A DNA stretch of 64,000 bases from Flexistipes sinusarabici DSM 4947 (GCF_000218625.1 NC_015672.1:2455451-2519450); one strand, 5' to 3'; counted from the stretch's first letter, positions 36,682 through 46,742 are shown. Numbers and translations: made by a program. The notes: generated from the sequence alone by a model not told the origin.

Positions 36682-39260
36682 TAAAACAGGTGGCAAAAAA
36701 AATATTCGGAACACACAACGACCGGTTCTTAAAAAAATGCCGTCCGATTGTTGAACGGATAAACAGCTTAGAAGATAAGATGGCCGGACTTTCCAACGAA
36801 GAACTTGCACAAAAAACGGAAGATTTTCGGGATGAACTTACCTCGGGCAAAACACTTGATGATATTCTGGAAGAAGCTTTTGCTGTTGTACGGGAAGTCA
36901 GCAAAAGAACGATAGGGTTGAGACATTTTGACGTCCAGCTTATCGGTGGTTATGTAATGCACAAAGGCAAGATTGCCGAGATGAAAACAGGTGAAGGGAA
37001 AACACTTGTCGCAACCCTTTCTCTCTACCTGAACGGCATAGAAAGCAAGGGGGCGCACCTTGTCACTGTAAACGACTATCTTGCCAGAAGGGACGCAGCG
37101 TGGATGGGTCCGATATATCTTTTTCTGGGACTGACGGTGGGGGTGATACAGCCTGATAAATCATTTTATGTGGATTGGGATGACAAAGAAAACTTCACCA
37201 CAAAATTAGTCCCCTGCGAAAGGAAACAGGCTTACGATTGTGATATAACATACGGGACAAACAACGAATTCGGTTTTGATTATCTCCGTGATAATATGAA
37301 ATATGATTTTTCAGATTACGTTCAGCGGGATCTGAACTATGCCATTGTTGACGAAGTGGACAGTATTCTTATAGACGAAGCCAGAACCCCTCTTATCATA
37401 AGTGGCCCCACAGAGGAAAGTACCGACAAGTATTATACAATAAATGCTGTGGTGAAAAACCTGAAAAACGAGGATCATTACACAATTCAGGAAAAGGAAA
37501 AGACAGCCTCTCTTACCGACAAAGGAATTTCATATGTTGAAAAAGCTCTTGGTGTTGAAAACCTCTATGATATAAGAAATATTGACACACTTCATTTTGT
37601 AAACAACGCCCTGAAGGCTCATGCCGTTTTTAAGAAGGATGTGGATTACGTTGTCCAGAATGGTGAAGTCATCATTGTTGATGAGTTTACCGGAAGATTA
37701 ATGCCGGGCAGAAGATATTCAGACGGCCTTCATCAAGCGCTGGAAGCCAAAGAGGGAGTGCAGATAGAAAGTGAAAACCAAACACTGGCCTCAATAACAT
37801 TTCAGAATTATTTCAGAATGTACAATAAACTTGCAGGCATGACAGGTACTGCTGAAACGGAAGCCGGAGAATTTATACAGATATATTCCCTGGATGTCAT
37901 TGTAGTACCCACTCACATGCCCATGATCAGGAAAGACTATCCTGATCAAATATACAGAACACTGGATGAGAAATACAAAGCCATCAGCCGTGAAATTGAT
38001 GAAATGCATAAAAAGGGAAGACCGGTCCTCGTGGGTACCGTTTCCATCGAAAAATCGGAAATCCTGAGCAAGCTCTTATCCAAACTGGGTGTCCCCCATG
38101 AAGTGCTGAATGCCAAAAACCATGAGCGGGAAGCAACTATTGTGGCCAAAGCGGGGGACAAAGGGGCGGTTACAATTGCTACCAACATGGCTGGTAGAGG
38201 TACGGATATAAAAATTAATGAAGAAGTTAAGTCTCTCGGCGGACTGCACATTGTAGGATCTGAGCGTCATGAATCAAGAAGGGTTGACAATCAACTGCGA
38301 GGCAGGTCAGGGAGACAGGGGGATCCCGGATCTTCCAGATTTTTTCTCTCTCTGGAAGATGACCTGCTGAGAATATTCGGTTCAGAAAAGATCTCCTACA
38401 TAATGAACAAGCTCGGAATAGAAGAGGGCGAGTCAATAGAGCATCCCATGATTACCAGAGCTATAGAAAACGCTCAGAAAAAAGTGGAAGCTATGCATTT
38501 TGAAATCAGAAAGCATCTGCTTGAATACGATGACGTAATGAACCAGCAAAGGCAAATCATCTACTCACTGAGAAGAGAAATTCTGGAAGGAAAAGACATC
38601 GAGTCCATTCTGCTTGAAAATATAGAAAATGTTATAGACAGCTTATTTGAAAGATATATTAATTCCGAGATTATCGATCCGGAAGGCCTCGCCGGTGAAA
38701 TTAGAAAAATATTTGATCTGGATTTCTCTGTGGACGGCATCGATGATAAGAATGCCTCTGAATACAGGGAAAGCTTACTCGAGCAGGCCAAGGGAAAACT
38801 CGAACAGAAAAAGGAAGAATTCGGAGAGCATTTCACCGGTTTTGCACGATTTCTTATGATGAATGTCCTGGATACAAAATGGAAGGATCATCTGCTCAGC
38901 ATGGATTATTTGAGAGACAGTGTAGGCTTGAGAGGGTACGGTCAGAAAGACCCCTTAATCGAATACAAAAAGGAGTCCTATAACCTGTTTGTGGGAATGA
39001 TGGAAAGTATAGGATTTGAAACGGTTGAGTATATGATGCGCGTCCAGGTCAAAATTGACGAAGATGTCCAGTTAAAAGAAAAAGAGAGAAAAACCACAGA
39101 AGAAAGAAGAGATATTTTCTCCGAAAATCGGGGAGAGGGCGAAGAGAAAAGACAGCCGGTCAAAAGATCACAGCCTAAGGTGGGAAGAAATGATCCGTGC
39201 CCTTGCGGAAGCGGGAAAAAATACAAAAAATGCTGCGGAGCAAATGAAAAAGCGGGTTAA
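36678..39260 (+). CDS. secA: Preprotein translocase ATPase SecA
   Basis: 860 residues. Motor motifs are MKTGEGKT (Walker A, about 102-109) and [17 protein letters not shown] (about 210-226). A preprotein-crosslinking region, helical scaffold and wing follow. The C-terminal zinc tail [13 protein letters not shown] contacts SecB or the ribosome in relatives. SecA drives proteins through SecYEG. Full length and intact. It overlaps the upstream globin-like/PsiE gene by 4 bp; its own ribosome site is weak (GAAGGAG within the upstream gene). Confidence 0.97.
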   Translation: MIKQVAKKIFGTHNDRFLKKCRPIVERINSLEDKMAGLSNEELAQKTEDFRDELTSGKTLDDILEEAFAVVREVSKRTIGLRHFDVQLIGGYVMHKGKIAEMKTGEGKTLVATLSLYLNGIESKGAHLVTVNDYLARRDAAWMGPIYLFLGLTVGVIQPDKSFYVDWDDKENFTTKLVPCERKQAYDCDITYGTNNEFGFDYLRDNMKYDFSDYVQRDLNYAIVDEVDSILIDEARTPLIISGPTEESTDKYYTINAVVKNLKNEDHYTIQEKEKTASLTDKGISYVEKALGVENLYDIRNIDTLHFVNNALKAHAVFKKDVDYVVQNGEVIIVDEFTGRLMPGRRYSDGLHQALEAKEGVQIESENQTLASITFQNYFRMYNKLAGMTGTAETEAGEFIQIYSLDVIVVPTHMPMIRKDYPDQIYRTLDEKYKAISREIDEMHKKGRPVLVGTVSIEKSEILSKLLSKLGVPHEVLNAKNHEREATIVAKAGDKGAVTIATNMAGRGTDIKINEEVKSLGGLHIVGSERHESRRVDNQLRGRSGRQGDPGSSRFFLSLEDDLLRIFGSEKISYIMNKLGIEEGESIEHPMITRAIENAQKKVEAMHFEIRKHLLEYDDVMNQQRQIIYSLRREILEGKDIESILLENIENVIDSLFERYINSEIIDPEGLAGEIRKIFDLDFSVDGIDDKNASEYRESLLEQAKGKLEQKKEEFGEHFTGFARFLMMNVLDTKWKDHLLSMDYLRDSVGLRGYGQKDPLIEYKKESYNLFVGMMESIGFETVEYMMRVQVKIDEDVQLKEKERKTTEERRDIFSENRGEGEEKRQPVKRSQPKVGRNDPCPCGSGKKYKKCCGANEKAG

Positions 39261-39299
39261 GTAATCCGTTTATCAAGTTTTGAACTCGATTTTTAAGAA

Positions 39300-39533
39300 T
39301 TATTTCTTTTTTGCGATCCCTCTGCCGAACCTCCTTAACGGCTTATGGTAATAAGGCGCATTTACCTGCCTCACATCTTCAACGGTGTAAAATGCTTTAG
39401 GGTTATATTTGTGAACTACATCCAGAAATTTTTGCAGCTCTTTCCTTTTAACCACACTGAAAAGAAGCTTTACGGGTCCGTCCCTTCCATGGCCGTCAAC
39501 ATCGGTAACAAGATACCCTTTTTTTCTTAAATC
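39300..39533 (-). pseudogene. C-terminal part of UPF0316-type protein, split by IS5-type element
   Basis: Encodes GYLVTDVDGHGRDGP...VVKRKE...YNPKAFYTVEDVR, the DUF2179-like cytoplasmic domain of UPF0316 membrane proteins. It is the continuation of the fragment at 40870-41189. Removing the insertion and one copy of the 5-bp repeat AAATC rejoins the frame as AAC GAT TTA AGA AAA AAA GGG, giving a 182-residue protein. The present ORF start (Met-Cys-Lys-Gly) is read from the IS end and is not native. Confidence 0.85.
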
Positions 39534-39645
39534 GAAACCTTTGCACAAGAAAAAATGAAAACATTTGAAGTTAATATATTTTATCTTTACTATTATGATA
39601 TTATGTGATAATATGTATTATTTATTAAAGACAAAAGGAGTTGTT

Positions 39646-40695
39646 ATGGAAAAGTACATAGAACCCACAGTATTAGATTCAATGTTAGACTTTAAAGCTA
39701 ATGATTCGACTTATCTTGATAAGATAAATTCACTTATAGACTGGAAGAAAGTAAAATCAATCCTTGATAAGAAATACAGATGGACTAAGAACACATCTGG
39801 CAGCAGAGCTTATTCCCCGTTACTTTTGTTTAAAATACTTTTAGTACAGTCGTGGGAAAAGCTGAGTGACCCTCAGGCTGAATTTGCCTTAAAGGATCGG
39901 TTGTCAGTAATAAGATTTGTAGGAGTAAGTGTATCCGGAGAAGTTCCGGATCACAGTACCATCAGCAGGTTTCGGAGCAGATTACTTGAATTGGAGATAT
40001 TTGACGAGTTATTTTCAGAGATAAACAGGCAGTTATCGGAATTAAATTTAATAGTGAAAAGCAGGAAGGAAGCGATAATAGATGCGACATTGGTAGAGTC
40101 CTCGTGCCGTCCCCGTAAAGTAGTAAATGATATTGCAGAAGATCGGCATGAAGGAGATGATGACAATGATAGTTCCTGTGGTGGTTCCGGAGGGAATAAT
40201 GAAAGCAACATAAGTTATTCGAAGGACACTGATGCGAGTTGGTTAAAGAAGGGTAATAGAGCGTATTATGGCTACAAACAATTTTTCTGTGTAAATTCGG
40301 ACGGTTATATATTGGGAGAAATGGTAAAGAGTGCCAGAGAGAGTGAGGTGCGGAATTTGGCACCTTTATTACAAAAGCTTAATTTGCCTAAGGGAACGGC
40401 AATATATGCAGATAAAGGCTACAGCAGTGAATCTAACCGCAAAGACATATCAGGAACCTATGCAGATATGATAATGTATAAGGCAGCGCGGAATAAGCCA
40501 CTTACAGGATTTCAGAAATTTCATAACAAGGCAGTAAGCAAGGTTCGTTATGTCGTTGAGCAGGCAATTGGATTGATTAAACTTCATTTTGGTTATAGTC
40601 GTAGCCGGTTTATAGGTATTGATAAGGTTAGGCTGGAATTGTCTATACATTGTATGGCATATAATCTGAGAAAGGGTGCTTTAAGAATGATTTGA
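39646..40695 (+). CDS. IS5-family transposase
   Basis: 349 residues. DDE residues are seen in IIDATLVES, YADKGYSS and VEQAIGLIK, with a DUF772-type N-terminal segment (YSPLLLFKILLVQSWEKLSDPQ) typical of IS5. ATG at 39646 is chosen because AAAGGAG lies before it; longer in-frame starts fall in the element's end. The frame is intact. An acidic low-complexity insert (DDDNDSSCGG) near residue 180 is a little unusual. Confidence 0.9.
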   Translation: MEKYIEPTVLDSMLDFKANDSTYLDKINSLIDWKKVKSILDKKYRWTKNTSGSRAYSPLLLFKILLVQSWEKLSDPQAEFALKDRLSVIRFVGVSVSGEVPDHSTISRFRSRLLELEIFDELFSEINRQLSELNLIVKSRKEAIIDATLVESSCRPRKVVNDIAEDRHEGDDDNDSSCGGSGGNNESNISYSKDTDASWLKKGNRAYYGYKQFFCVNSDGYILGEMVKSARESEVRNLAPLLQKLNLPKGTAIYADKGYSSESNRKDISGTYADMIMYKAARNKPLTGFQKFHNKAVSKVRYVVEQAIGLIKLHFGYSRSRFIGIDKVRLELSIHCMAYNLRKGALRMI

Positions 40696-40717
40696 CAAGA
40701 TTTAACCATACAGGTGT

Positions 40718-40740
40718 GTCCAAAATTACCTATTTTGGAC
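40718..40740 (+). terminator. Hairpin after the IS5-type transposase gene
   Basis: GTCCAAAAT-TACCT-ATTTTGGAC, perfect 9-bp stem (40718-40726 with 40732-40740). It has no strong T-run, so it may be a terminator or an element-end structure. Confidence 0.45.
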
Positions 40741-40869
40741 AATTTGAGGCAATTTAAACAAACAAATACCTTTGTTTTTGCTGATAATGTTGTTTAAAAA
40801 AGTGGTAGTTAACAAATTTAGCTGCAAAATTAATGAAATTTAAAAATATTAGGATGATTCAAAAGTCTC

Positions 40870-41189
40870 AAATCGTTTATAATGACATATGCATCTTTTC
40901 CGGTAATAACCCTGACAATAAGATTACCCATAGCAATTTTATTTTCTATTGATATACCTATAAAATTGCCCACAGAAAAACCTGCAGCATAAGCCAGGTA
41001 TGCATACATATTTACTTCATTGCCCATAACCTTTGCCACAACCACAATCCAGATAAGAATCTCAAAAAAGCCCAGAAAGCTGGCAAAATATCTCATCCCT
41101 CTGGCAACGAAAATAATTCTCAAGGTACCAATCGTAACATCACAAATCCTTGCAACAAAAATAAGGAGACATGTCAAAAGTATGCTCAT
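40870..41189 (-). pseudogene. N-terminal part of UPF0316-type membrane protein, split by IS5-type element
   Basis: Encodes about 106 native residues. Three membrane segments carry RICDVTIGTLRIIFVARG and a GFFEILIW motif, and end at VIINDL where the insertion lies. The last residues of the present ORF (LLNHPNIFKFH) are read from the IS. It belongs to the UPF0316 / DUF2179 type, whose function is unknown, though DUF2179 domains often bind nucleotides. It follows corA by 4 bp and was probably the last gene of the nth-corA unit. Confidence 0.82.
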
Positions 41190-41193
41190 ATAT

Positions 41194-42273
41194 CTATATC
41201 CAGTCTTTCTTTTTGAAAAACAGCAGCATCAGCCCGGCAATAATAATCATCACAAGCCAAACCACCGGATAAGCCCAACGCACATCCAGCTCAGGCATAT
41301 ACTTAAAGTTCATCCCGTAAACGCCCACTATAAAAGTGAGGGGAATAAAGAGTGTTGATATGATTGTCAGCATTTTCATAATCTCATTCATCCTGTTGCT
41401 CAAATCGGTCATATGCAAATCAAGCAGACTGGCCGTCACATCTCTCAGTGACTCCACAGTTTCAATCAGATGCATTATATGGTCATAAATGTCTTTAATA
41501 TAAAATTTTATTTCATCTGAAACTAATTTTGAAGCACCGCTGTCAAGATAGGCAACGATATCCCTTATCGGCCAGATTGCCCTTCTGACTGATGTAAGGA
41601 GGCGTCTTAAGTCATATACCGAACCGACAAAATCCTTTACATCTTTTTCACGAAGTTTCTTTTCAAGATTCTCCAGATTATCGGAAATCCCTTCAAGAAC
41701 AATAAAATAACTGTCCACAATCAAATCAACTACAGCATTGACAAAATAATCATGACCCTTTCCTCTTATCCTGCCCTCGCTTCTTTTTATCCTGTCAAGA
41801 ATCAGATCCAGGTAAGGTTCCCTGGCTTCGTTGAGAGTTATAACACAATTATCCATTAAAATAATATTCATCTGATGTGCATTTATATCGTGGAGAGTTT
41901 TGCCTCCCTCAAAAACCTTAAGTGTAATGTACAGATAATTGCCCATATCCTCCACTTTAGCCCGCTGATAAGGATTTAGAGCATCCTCAAGTACCAATGA
42001 ATTAATATCAAAAATTTGCCCTATTTGCCTGATTTTGGGAATATCCCTGAAACCGTGCAGTCTTATCCAGTTTACTTTCCCTTTTGGCAACTCTCTTTTC
42101 AGCTTCTGTACATCGTCAACCTCATTTTCTGAAAAACTCTCAGTATCAAAGGAATACATAATAATCGACGTCGGCTCTGCCTTATAATCACCCGTATATT
42201 CAAGAGTCCCCGGAGCTTTCCCGAATTTTTTGGAGGTTCTTTTCAGTGCGCTGTGTATATCAAAACCTTTCAC
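41194..42273 (-). CDS. corA: CorA-type magnesium/cobalt transporter
   Basis: 359 residues. A large N-terminal cytoplasmic domain is followed by a long coiled helix and two C-terminal membrane segments, with the family's GMN motif in GVYGMNF (about 325). It forms a pentameric channel for Mg2+, and often Co2+ and Ni2+. The start is GTG overlapping the nth stop (GTGA), with GGAGGAG 6 nt before. Length is typical. It is cotranscribed with nth and the broken UPF0316 gene. Confidence 0.92.
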   Translation of the reverse strand: MKGFDIHSALKRTSKKFGKAPGTLEYTGDYKAEPTSIIMYSFDTESFSENEVDDVQKLKRELPKGKVNWIRLHGFRDIPKIRQIGQIFDINSLVLEDALNPYQRAKVEDMGNYLYITLKVFEGGKTLHDINAHQMNIILMDNCVITLNEAREPYLDLILDRIKRSEGRIRGKGHDYFVNAVVDLIVDSYFIVLEGISDNLENLEKKLREKDVKDFVGSVYDLRRLLTSVRRAIWPIRDIVAYLDSGASKLVSDEIKFYIKDIYDHIMHLIETVESLRDVTASLLDLHMTDLSNRMNEIMKMLTIISTLFIPLTFIVGVYGMNFKYMPELDVRWAYPVVWLVMIIIAGLMLLFFKKKDWI

Positions 42274-42916
42274 CTGACTCCTCCTTTATCAAAAAAATAA
42301 GCACAGAACTTATTCATTCCGCACTCATTACACTTTGGTGTCCGGGATCTGCATATATCTCTTCCAAAAGCAATAACCTGATGGCTGAATTTATTCCATC
42401 TGTTTTTAGGAATTAATACCATCAACTCTTTTTCAATCTTTTCAGGATCATCGGCACTGACAATTCCGATTCGTGTCGTAATTCTCTTTACATGGGTATC
42501 CACAACAATTCCTTCAGCCATGCCAAAATTCCCCAAAACGACATTGGCCGTTTTCCTGCCCACGCCCGGCAGCTCAGTCAGTTTTTCCATATCAAGAGGA
42601 AGTTTGCCCTGATAATCTCCGGCAATTTTCTTTGAAATTTTCAGAATATTTGATGCTTTATTTTTATAAAAACCTGTTGGTCTGACTATCTCCATTAACT
42701 CTTCCGGATCGGAGTCAGACATACTTTCTGCATCAGGATATTTATCAAATAAAACACGCGTTACCTTGTTTACCCTTTCATCCGTGCATTGTGCGCTTAG
42801 TACCGTAGCAATGAGCAGTTCGAAAGGATTTCTATGAACAAGGGAGCATTCAGCATCAGAGTATTTTCATTAAGAAACGTCAAAAAAATCTTAGTTTTCT
42901 GCTGTTTATTAATCAT
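42270..42916 (-). pseudogene. nth: Endonuclease III with N-terminal frameshift
   Basis: The intact part (42270-42722) shows the helix-hairpin-helix LPGVGRKTANV, the catalytic Asp in VDTHVKR, and the [4Fe-4S] motif CRSRTPKCNECGMNKFC. Before its first ATG the frame continues upstream with true Nth sequence (NPFELLIATVLSAQCTDERVNK) but meets a TGA with no start. Adding one base to the four-T run at 42864-42867 (AAAA on the coding strand) joins it to an ATG at 42916 that overlaps the ubiD-like stop, giving a 215-residue protein, the normal length. It is either a real frameshift mutation or a homopolymer sequencing error. Nth removes oxidised pyrimidines in base-excision repair. Confidence 0.8.
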
Positions 42917-44369
42917 CAAGCTTTATGCCGTATTTTTTCCATTTTTTATCAACAAGCTTCTTGATTTGCTCTTCCATGACAATATCCGGCGGCCACTCTC
43001 TTGTGTGTCCTTCCGATTCCCATTTTTTGGTTGCATCTATCCCGATTTTCGAACCCCAGTGAGGGTATGGCGATGAGTGGTCCAGTGCATCAAGGGGTCC
43101 TTCCATCACCACAGCATCCCTTTTCCAGTCAACATTATTGCCCATCCGCCAGAGCACTTCAGATGTATTCTGGACATCCACATCTTCATCAACAACAACT
43201 ATCATTTTGGTGAACATCATCTGCCCTGTTCCCCAGATAAAATTCATTATTTTTTTTGCATGCTGAGGGTATTTTTTATCTATTGAAATAAACATCATAT
43301 TGTGAAATACACCTTCCAGAGGCAGCGCCATATCCACTATTTCCGGGACCTGCTTTTTTAAAAGGGGGAGGAATATTTTCCCAGTGGCAACCCCCATATA
43401 ACAATCCTCCATAGGAGGCTTGCCAACTATTGTGGTGGGATAGACAGCATCTTTCCTGTGACTGATACATGTAATATGAAATACAGGATACTCATCGGAG
43501 AGAGAATAATACCCGGTATGATCACCAAAAGGGCCTTCTGTTCTCAATTCATCCACATTGACATACCCTTCAACAACAATTTCGCTATTAGAAGGTACCT
43601 CTAAATCAACAGTCTCACATTTAACAAGCTCCACTGATTGCTTACGTATAAAACCGGCCAAAAGCATTTCATCAACCCCGTCAGGAGCAGGTGCTGTGGC
43701 AGCATATGTGACAGCCGGATCGCTTCCCAAGACCACTGCCACTTCAATCTTTTCAAGACCGGCCTTTCTGGCTTTTCTGAAATGATCAGCTCCGTGATGA
43801 TGAAGGTGCCAGTGCATTCCTGTGGTCTGTTTATCGTAAACATGCATACGATACATCCCACAATTTCTGGCACCTGTTTCCGGGTCTTTTGTAAAAACAT
43901 TCGGCAGTGTAATAAATCGTCCGCCGTCCAAAGGCCAGCACTTCAGTATAGGAAACTTTTCTATGTTTACTTCATCGCCTTTAATTATTACCTCTTTGCA
44001 TGGGCCGGTCTTTACCATTTTGGGCAGGATCTGATTAAGCTCCTTGAGCATTGGCAGAGACTTGAGCTTATCCATAAAGTTCTGAGGGACATTCCTGTCC
44101 ACCAGGTTAATAATACGCCTGCCAAGCTCATTAAGGTCATCCACTTCCAATGCCAGATTCATACGCTTCTCTGAACCAAAAGCGTTAATCAAAAGAGGGT
44201 GTTTTGAACCTTTCACCTTTTCAAACAATAGGGCAGGGCCGTGCTTTTTTGAAACTCTGTCTGTGATTTCTGTTATCTCCAATACCGGGTCAACTTCTTC
44301 CTTAACCCTGACAAGCTCCCCCTCTTTTTCCAGCTTTTTTATAAAGGAGCGCAAATCTTTATATGCCAT
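42909..44369 (-). CDS. ubiD: UbiD-family decarboxylase, probably menaquinone pathway
   Basis: 486 residues, prenylated-FMN-dependent UbiD type. It shows RNCGMYRMHVYD, the prFMN-contact HWHLHHHGADH and the catalytic stretch ELRTEGPFGDHTGYY with its Arg and Glu. Relatives decarboxylate 4-hydroxy-benzoate-type or naphthoate intermediates of quinones. As mqnC is present and a methyltransferase is directly upstream, it probably decarboxylates prenylated dihydroxynaphthoate (MqnL role). GGAGG lies 4 nt before the ATG. The gene follows ubiE by about 35 bp. Confidence 0.82.
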   Translation of the reverse strand: MAYKDLRSFIKKLEKEGELVRVKEEVDPVLEITEITDRVSKKHGPALLFEKVKGSKHPLLINAFGSEKRMNLALEVDDLNELGRRIINLVDRNVPQNFMDKLKSLPMLKELNQILPKMVKTGPCKEVIIKGDEVNIEKFPILKCWPLDGGRFITLPNVFTKDPETGARNCGMYRMHVYDKQTTGMHWHLHHHGADHFRKARKAGLEKIEVAVVLGSDPAVTYAATAPAPDGVDEMLLAGFIRKQSVELVKCETVDLEVPSNSEIVVEGYVNVDELRTEGPFGDHTGYYSLSDEYPVFHITCISHRKDAVYPTTIVGKPPMEDCYMGVATGKIFLPLLKKQVPEIVDMALPLEGVFHNMMFISIDKKYPQHAKKIMNFIWGTGQMMFTKMIVVVDEDVDVQNTSEVLWRMGNNVDWKRDAVVMEGPLDALDHSSPYPHWGSKIGIDATKKWESEGHTREWPPDIVMEEQIKKLVDKKWKKYGIKLDD

Positions 44370-44404
44370 ATATCCTCCAGTTCAGTATCAATACTTTTCA
44401 ATAT

Positions 44405-45085
44405 TTATTTGAAACAAATAGTAGCGTCACAGATTCCGAATGTCATAGGGTTAAACTGTACCCTTTCAAAGCCTGATTCGATAATCATCTTTTTATACTC
44501 ATTTTTGGGGGGAAATTTATACACAGAATCAGGAAGATATTCATATGCTCTTCTGTCCCCGGAAATCAAACCCCCAAGGAAAGGAAGTATTTTCGTAAAA
44601 TATAGCCTGTAAAGTCTGCTGAATACAAAACCCTCTGGCTGAGAAAATTCCAGTATACACAATCGTCCGCCGGGCTTGACAACCCGAAACAACTCTTCCA
44701 GACCTTTATTTTTATCCGTAACATTGCGAAAACCGAAAGCAATCATAACCCTGTCAAAACTATCGGGTTTAAAAGGCAAAGAATGAGCATCGCCGGCAAG
44801 GAGCATTATATCGGGCTGCTTTCTTTTAGCCTTAAACAGCATATTCTTGCTGAAGTCCGCACCGATTATATCCGAATTTTTTGTCTGTCTTTTAAGCTCG
44901 CCTATCATATCACCTGTGCCGCAAGCCAAATCGAGGATTTTATGATTCTCTTTCACTTCAAGCAGTTCAATGGCTTTTTTACGCCAGGCAACATCTCTTC
45001 TGAAGCTCAGAAGCCTGTTGAGCAAATCATACCTGTCGGCAATGCCGTCAAACATCCGCTGTATTTTTTTAGATTTTTCTTCCAA
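44405..45085 (-). CDS. ubiE: UbiE/MenG-type quinone methyltransferase
   Basis: About 226 residues. SAM-binding motif I LDLACGTGD (about 50), then GADFSKNML, and the UbiE signatures RYDLLNRLLSF near the start and FGFRNV. It C-methylates demethylmenaquinone, giving menaquinone. TTG at 45085 is preferred because GGAGG lies 4 nt before it; an ATG at 45112 would add nine residues. It stands directly upstream of the UbiD-like decarboxylase, so the two late menaquinone steps are expressed together. Confidence 0.88.
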   Translation of the reverse strand: MEEKSKKIQRMFDGIADRYDLLNRLLSFRRDVAWRKKAIELLEVKENHKILDLACGTGDMIGELKRQTKNSDIIGADFSKNMLFKAKRKQPDIMLLAGDAHSLPFKPDSFDRVMIAFGFRNVTDKNKGLEELFRVVKPGGRLCILEFSQPEGFVFSRLYRLYFTKILPFLGGLISGDRRAYEYLPDSVYKFPPKNEYKKMIIESGFERVQFNPMTFGICDATICFK

Positions 45086-45197
45086 GATTCCTCCAGACAA
45101 TAATACCAACAAAATTCAGCTATAAAAACCTCTGGGTAAACAAAATATTAAATTCCGGTCTCCCACTGTCAGACATTACGAATACAAAATGTGCTTA

Positions 45198-45566
45198 TTA
45201 GAAATTGACTCTGACAAAATCCGCTTTCGTTTCAACGGCTGTTTTTCCATCGCTGTTTTTTATGCTTGTTTTTATCGTAGGCATGGCAATTTTTGTTTCA
45301 CCGTTCTCAATCTCTACAAGTGCCGTGGATTCATAAACACCGAAGACAGTTCCCACTATAGCACCTGTGGCTGCTCCGTAGGCGATATAATCCAGATTGT
45401 CTTCCGGCTCCTCAGTAAAAACTATTGCCGCAGTACCGATAATAGCTCCGGTTATTGTTCCGTATAATGTATCCTGGATAACAATGGAACCTCTAGTCTC
45501 AGCAGAAGCCGGTATTACAGACATTAAGAAAACAATCAGTACTCCTGCACCTATAAGTTTTTTCAT
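45198..45566 (-). CDS. Small secreted glycine-zipper protein
   Basis: 122 residues. An N-terminal signal peptide (about 1-22, ending ASAETRG) is followed by two Gly/Ala-rich stretches (TITGAIIGTA and GAATGAIVGTVFGV) resembling glycine-zipper segments of envelope proteins. The rest is polar beta-rich sequence ending VRVNF. An AAGGGG site precedes the ATG. It is probably periplasmic or outer-membrane associated; no specific function is recognised. Confidence 0.65.
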   Translation of the reverse strand: MKKLIGAGVLIVFLMSVIPASAETRGSIVIQDTLYGTITGAIIGTAAIVFTEEPEDNLDYIAYGAATGAIVGTVFGVYESTALVEIENGETKIAMPTIKTSIKNSDGKTAVETKADFVRVNF

Positions 45567-45586
45567 AACGCACCCCTTTATGATTA

Positions 45587-46225
45587 CTATTCACAGTACA
45601 TCTGTCCCTTTTCAGTCAGTGAAACTATATCATAAATTGAAGAAAAATGATAATCAAACCCGCTCCCGTTTCCAACCCCTATAAGGGCTGTTTTGAATCC
45701 AAGTTTTGCCGCGGCTGTCAGATTGAGGCAACTGTCCTCGAACAATATAGAATCACCGGGAATAATCCCTGACATATTCATCATTTTTTTAAAACTTTCA
45801 ATATAAATTTTAGGTATATAATCGACATCTTCAATGGAAAAAATATCATCAAAACACTCATACACACCAAGTTTTGAAAGAATGTTCACAGCGTGGGATT
45901 TTGCACCGTTTGTAAATACTGCCCTGTATCCTTCCAGATTTTCAAGGCAGCTATTCAAAAGGGGGTCTTTGTCTATAAACTCATCGTAAGCCAGATCGTG
46001 AACATAATCCAAATAATCAGAAGGCCTTACGGAATAATGATACATTAACCCGCGCAATGTCACACCGTACTTCTCTCTGTAAGTACGCCTCAAGAAATCA
46101 ACCTTTTCAAAATGAATCCCTACCTTATGAATCATGAAGCTGTTGATTCTGTGGTTTACTTCTTCCAAAATTCCTGTGTTTGGATGATAAAGGGTATTAT
46201 CAAGATCAAATATATAATTTTGCAT
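45587..46225 (-). CDS. HAD-family phosphatase, pyrimidine 5'-nucleotidase-like
   Basis: 212 residues. HAD motif I FDLDNTLY (about 5-12), the cap domain, motif II Thr in FTNGA, motif III Lys near KIYIESF, and motif IV EDS. It resembles the SDT1/pyrimidine 5'-nucleotidase branch. The substrate is not certain. It lies 21 bp upstream of the glycine-zipper gene and ends the minus-strand block, with AAAGGAAA before the ATG. Confidence 0.8.
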   Translation of the reverse strand: MQNYIFDLDNTLYHPNTGILEEVNHRINSFMIHKVGIHFEKVDFLRRTYREKYGVTLRGLMYHYSVRPSDYLDYVHDLAYDEFIDKDPLLNSCLENLEGYRAVFTNGAKSHAVNILSKLGVYECFDDIFSIEDVDYIPKIYIESFKKMMNMSGIIPGDSILFEDSCLNLTAAAKLGFKTALIGVGNGSGFDYHFSSIYDIVSLTEKGQMYCE

Positions 46226-46301
46226 AGTTTCCTTTACTTTTGTTTTTTATAATACTAAATTATTAAGATAATACTGTCAATTAAGTAATAGGAGGGCATA
46301 C

Positions 46302-46718
46302 ATGGATTGTCTCTTTTGTAAAATGAAGGAAGGGGAAATTCCCTGTCAAAGAGTCTATGAAGACGATGATTTCTTTGCAATACTGGATATTAACCCAATA
46401 AACTACGGGCATACATTGCTTATTCCCAAAAAGCACTTCAACAATATTCTGGATGCTCCAGAGGACGTTGGGGAAAAAACATACACTGTTGCCCAGAAAA
46501 TAGCCAAAGGGATTAAAGAGGCGCTTAAGTGCGACGGAATAAATATAATTCAGAATGTTGAAGAAGCAGGTGGTCAGGAGGTTTTCCACTCCCATCTTCA
46601 TATTGTTCCAAGGTTTAAGGATGACAATATAAAATTCTCCATGAAAAAGAAAAAGTATGCTTCTGATGATGATATGTGTAAATTCGCGAAGAAAATTGCC
46701 GATGTATTAAACAGATAG
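46302..46718 (+). CDS. HIT-family (histidine triad) protein
   Basis: 138 residues. The triad motif is HSHLHIVPRF, with N-terminal CLFCKM (Cys pair in zinc-binding HIT members). HINT-type enzymes hydrolyse nucleoside phosphoramidates or AMP-lysine. AGGAGGG precedes the ATG. Single gene, convergent with groEL and followed by a shared terminator. Confidence 0.93.
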   Translation: MDCLFCKMKEGEIPCQRVYEDDDFFAILDINPINYGHTLLIPKKHFNNILDAPEDVGEKTYTVAQKIAKGIKEALKCDGINIIQNVEEAGGQEVFHSHLHIVPRFKDDNIKFSMKKKKYASDDDMCKFAKKIADVLNR

Positions 46719-46742
46719 CTTTTCATAAATCTTGTCAAAACC

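Larger units (their letters stand above)
39534..40869 (+). mobile_element. IS5-family insertion sequence with target duplication
   Basis: 1336 bp. Ends are GAAACCTTTGCA at the left and the complement of GAGACTTTTGAA at the right, an imperfect inverted repeat. AAATC flanks it on both sides (39529-39533 and 40870-40874), consistent with a 5-bp target duplication. It interrupts a UPF0316-type gene; the joined frame is exact when the element is removed. It carries one transposase gene in the opposite orientation to its host gene. Confidence 0.85.
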
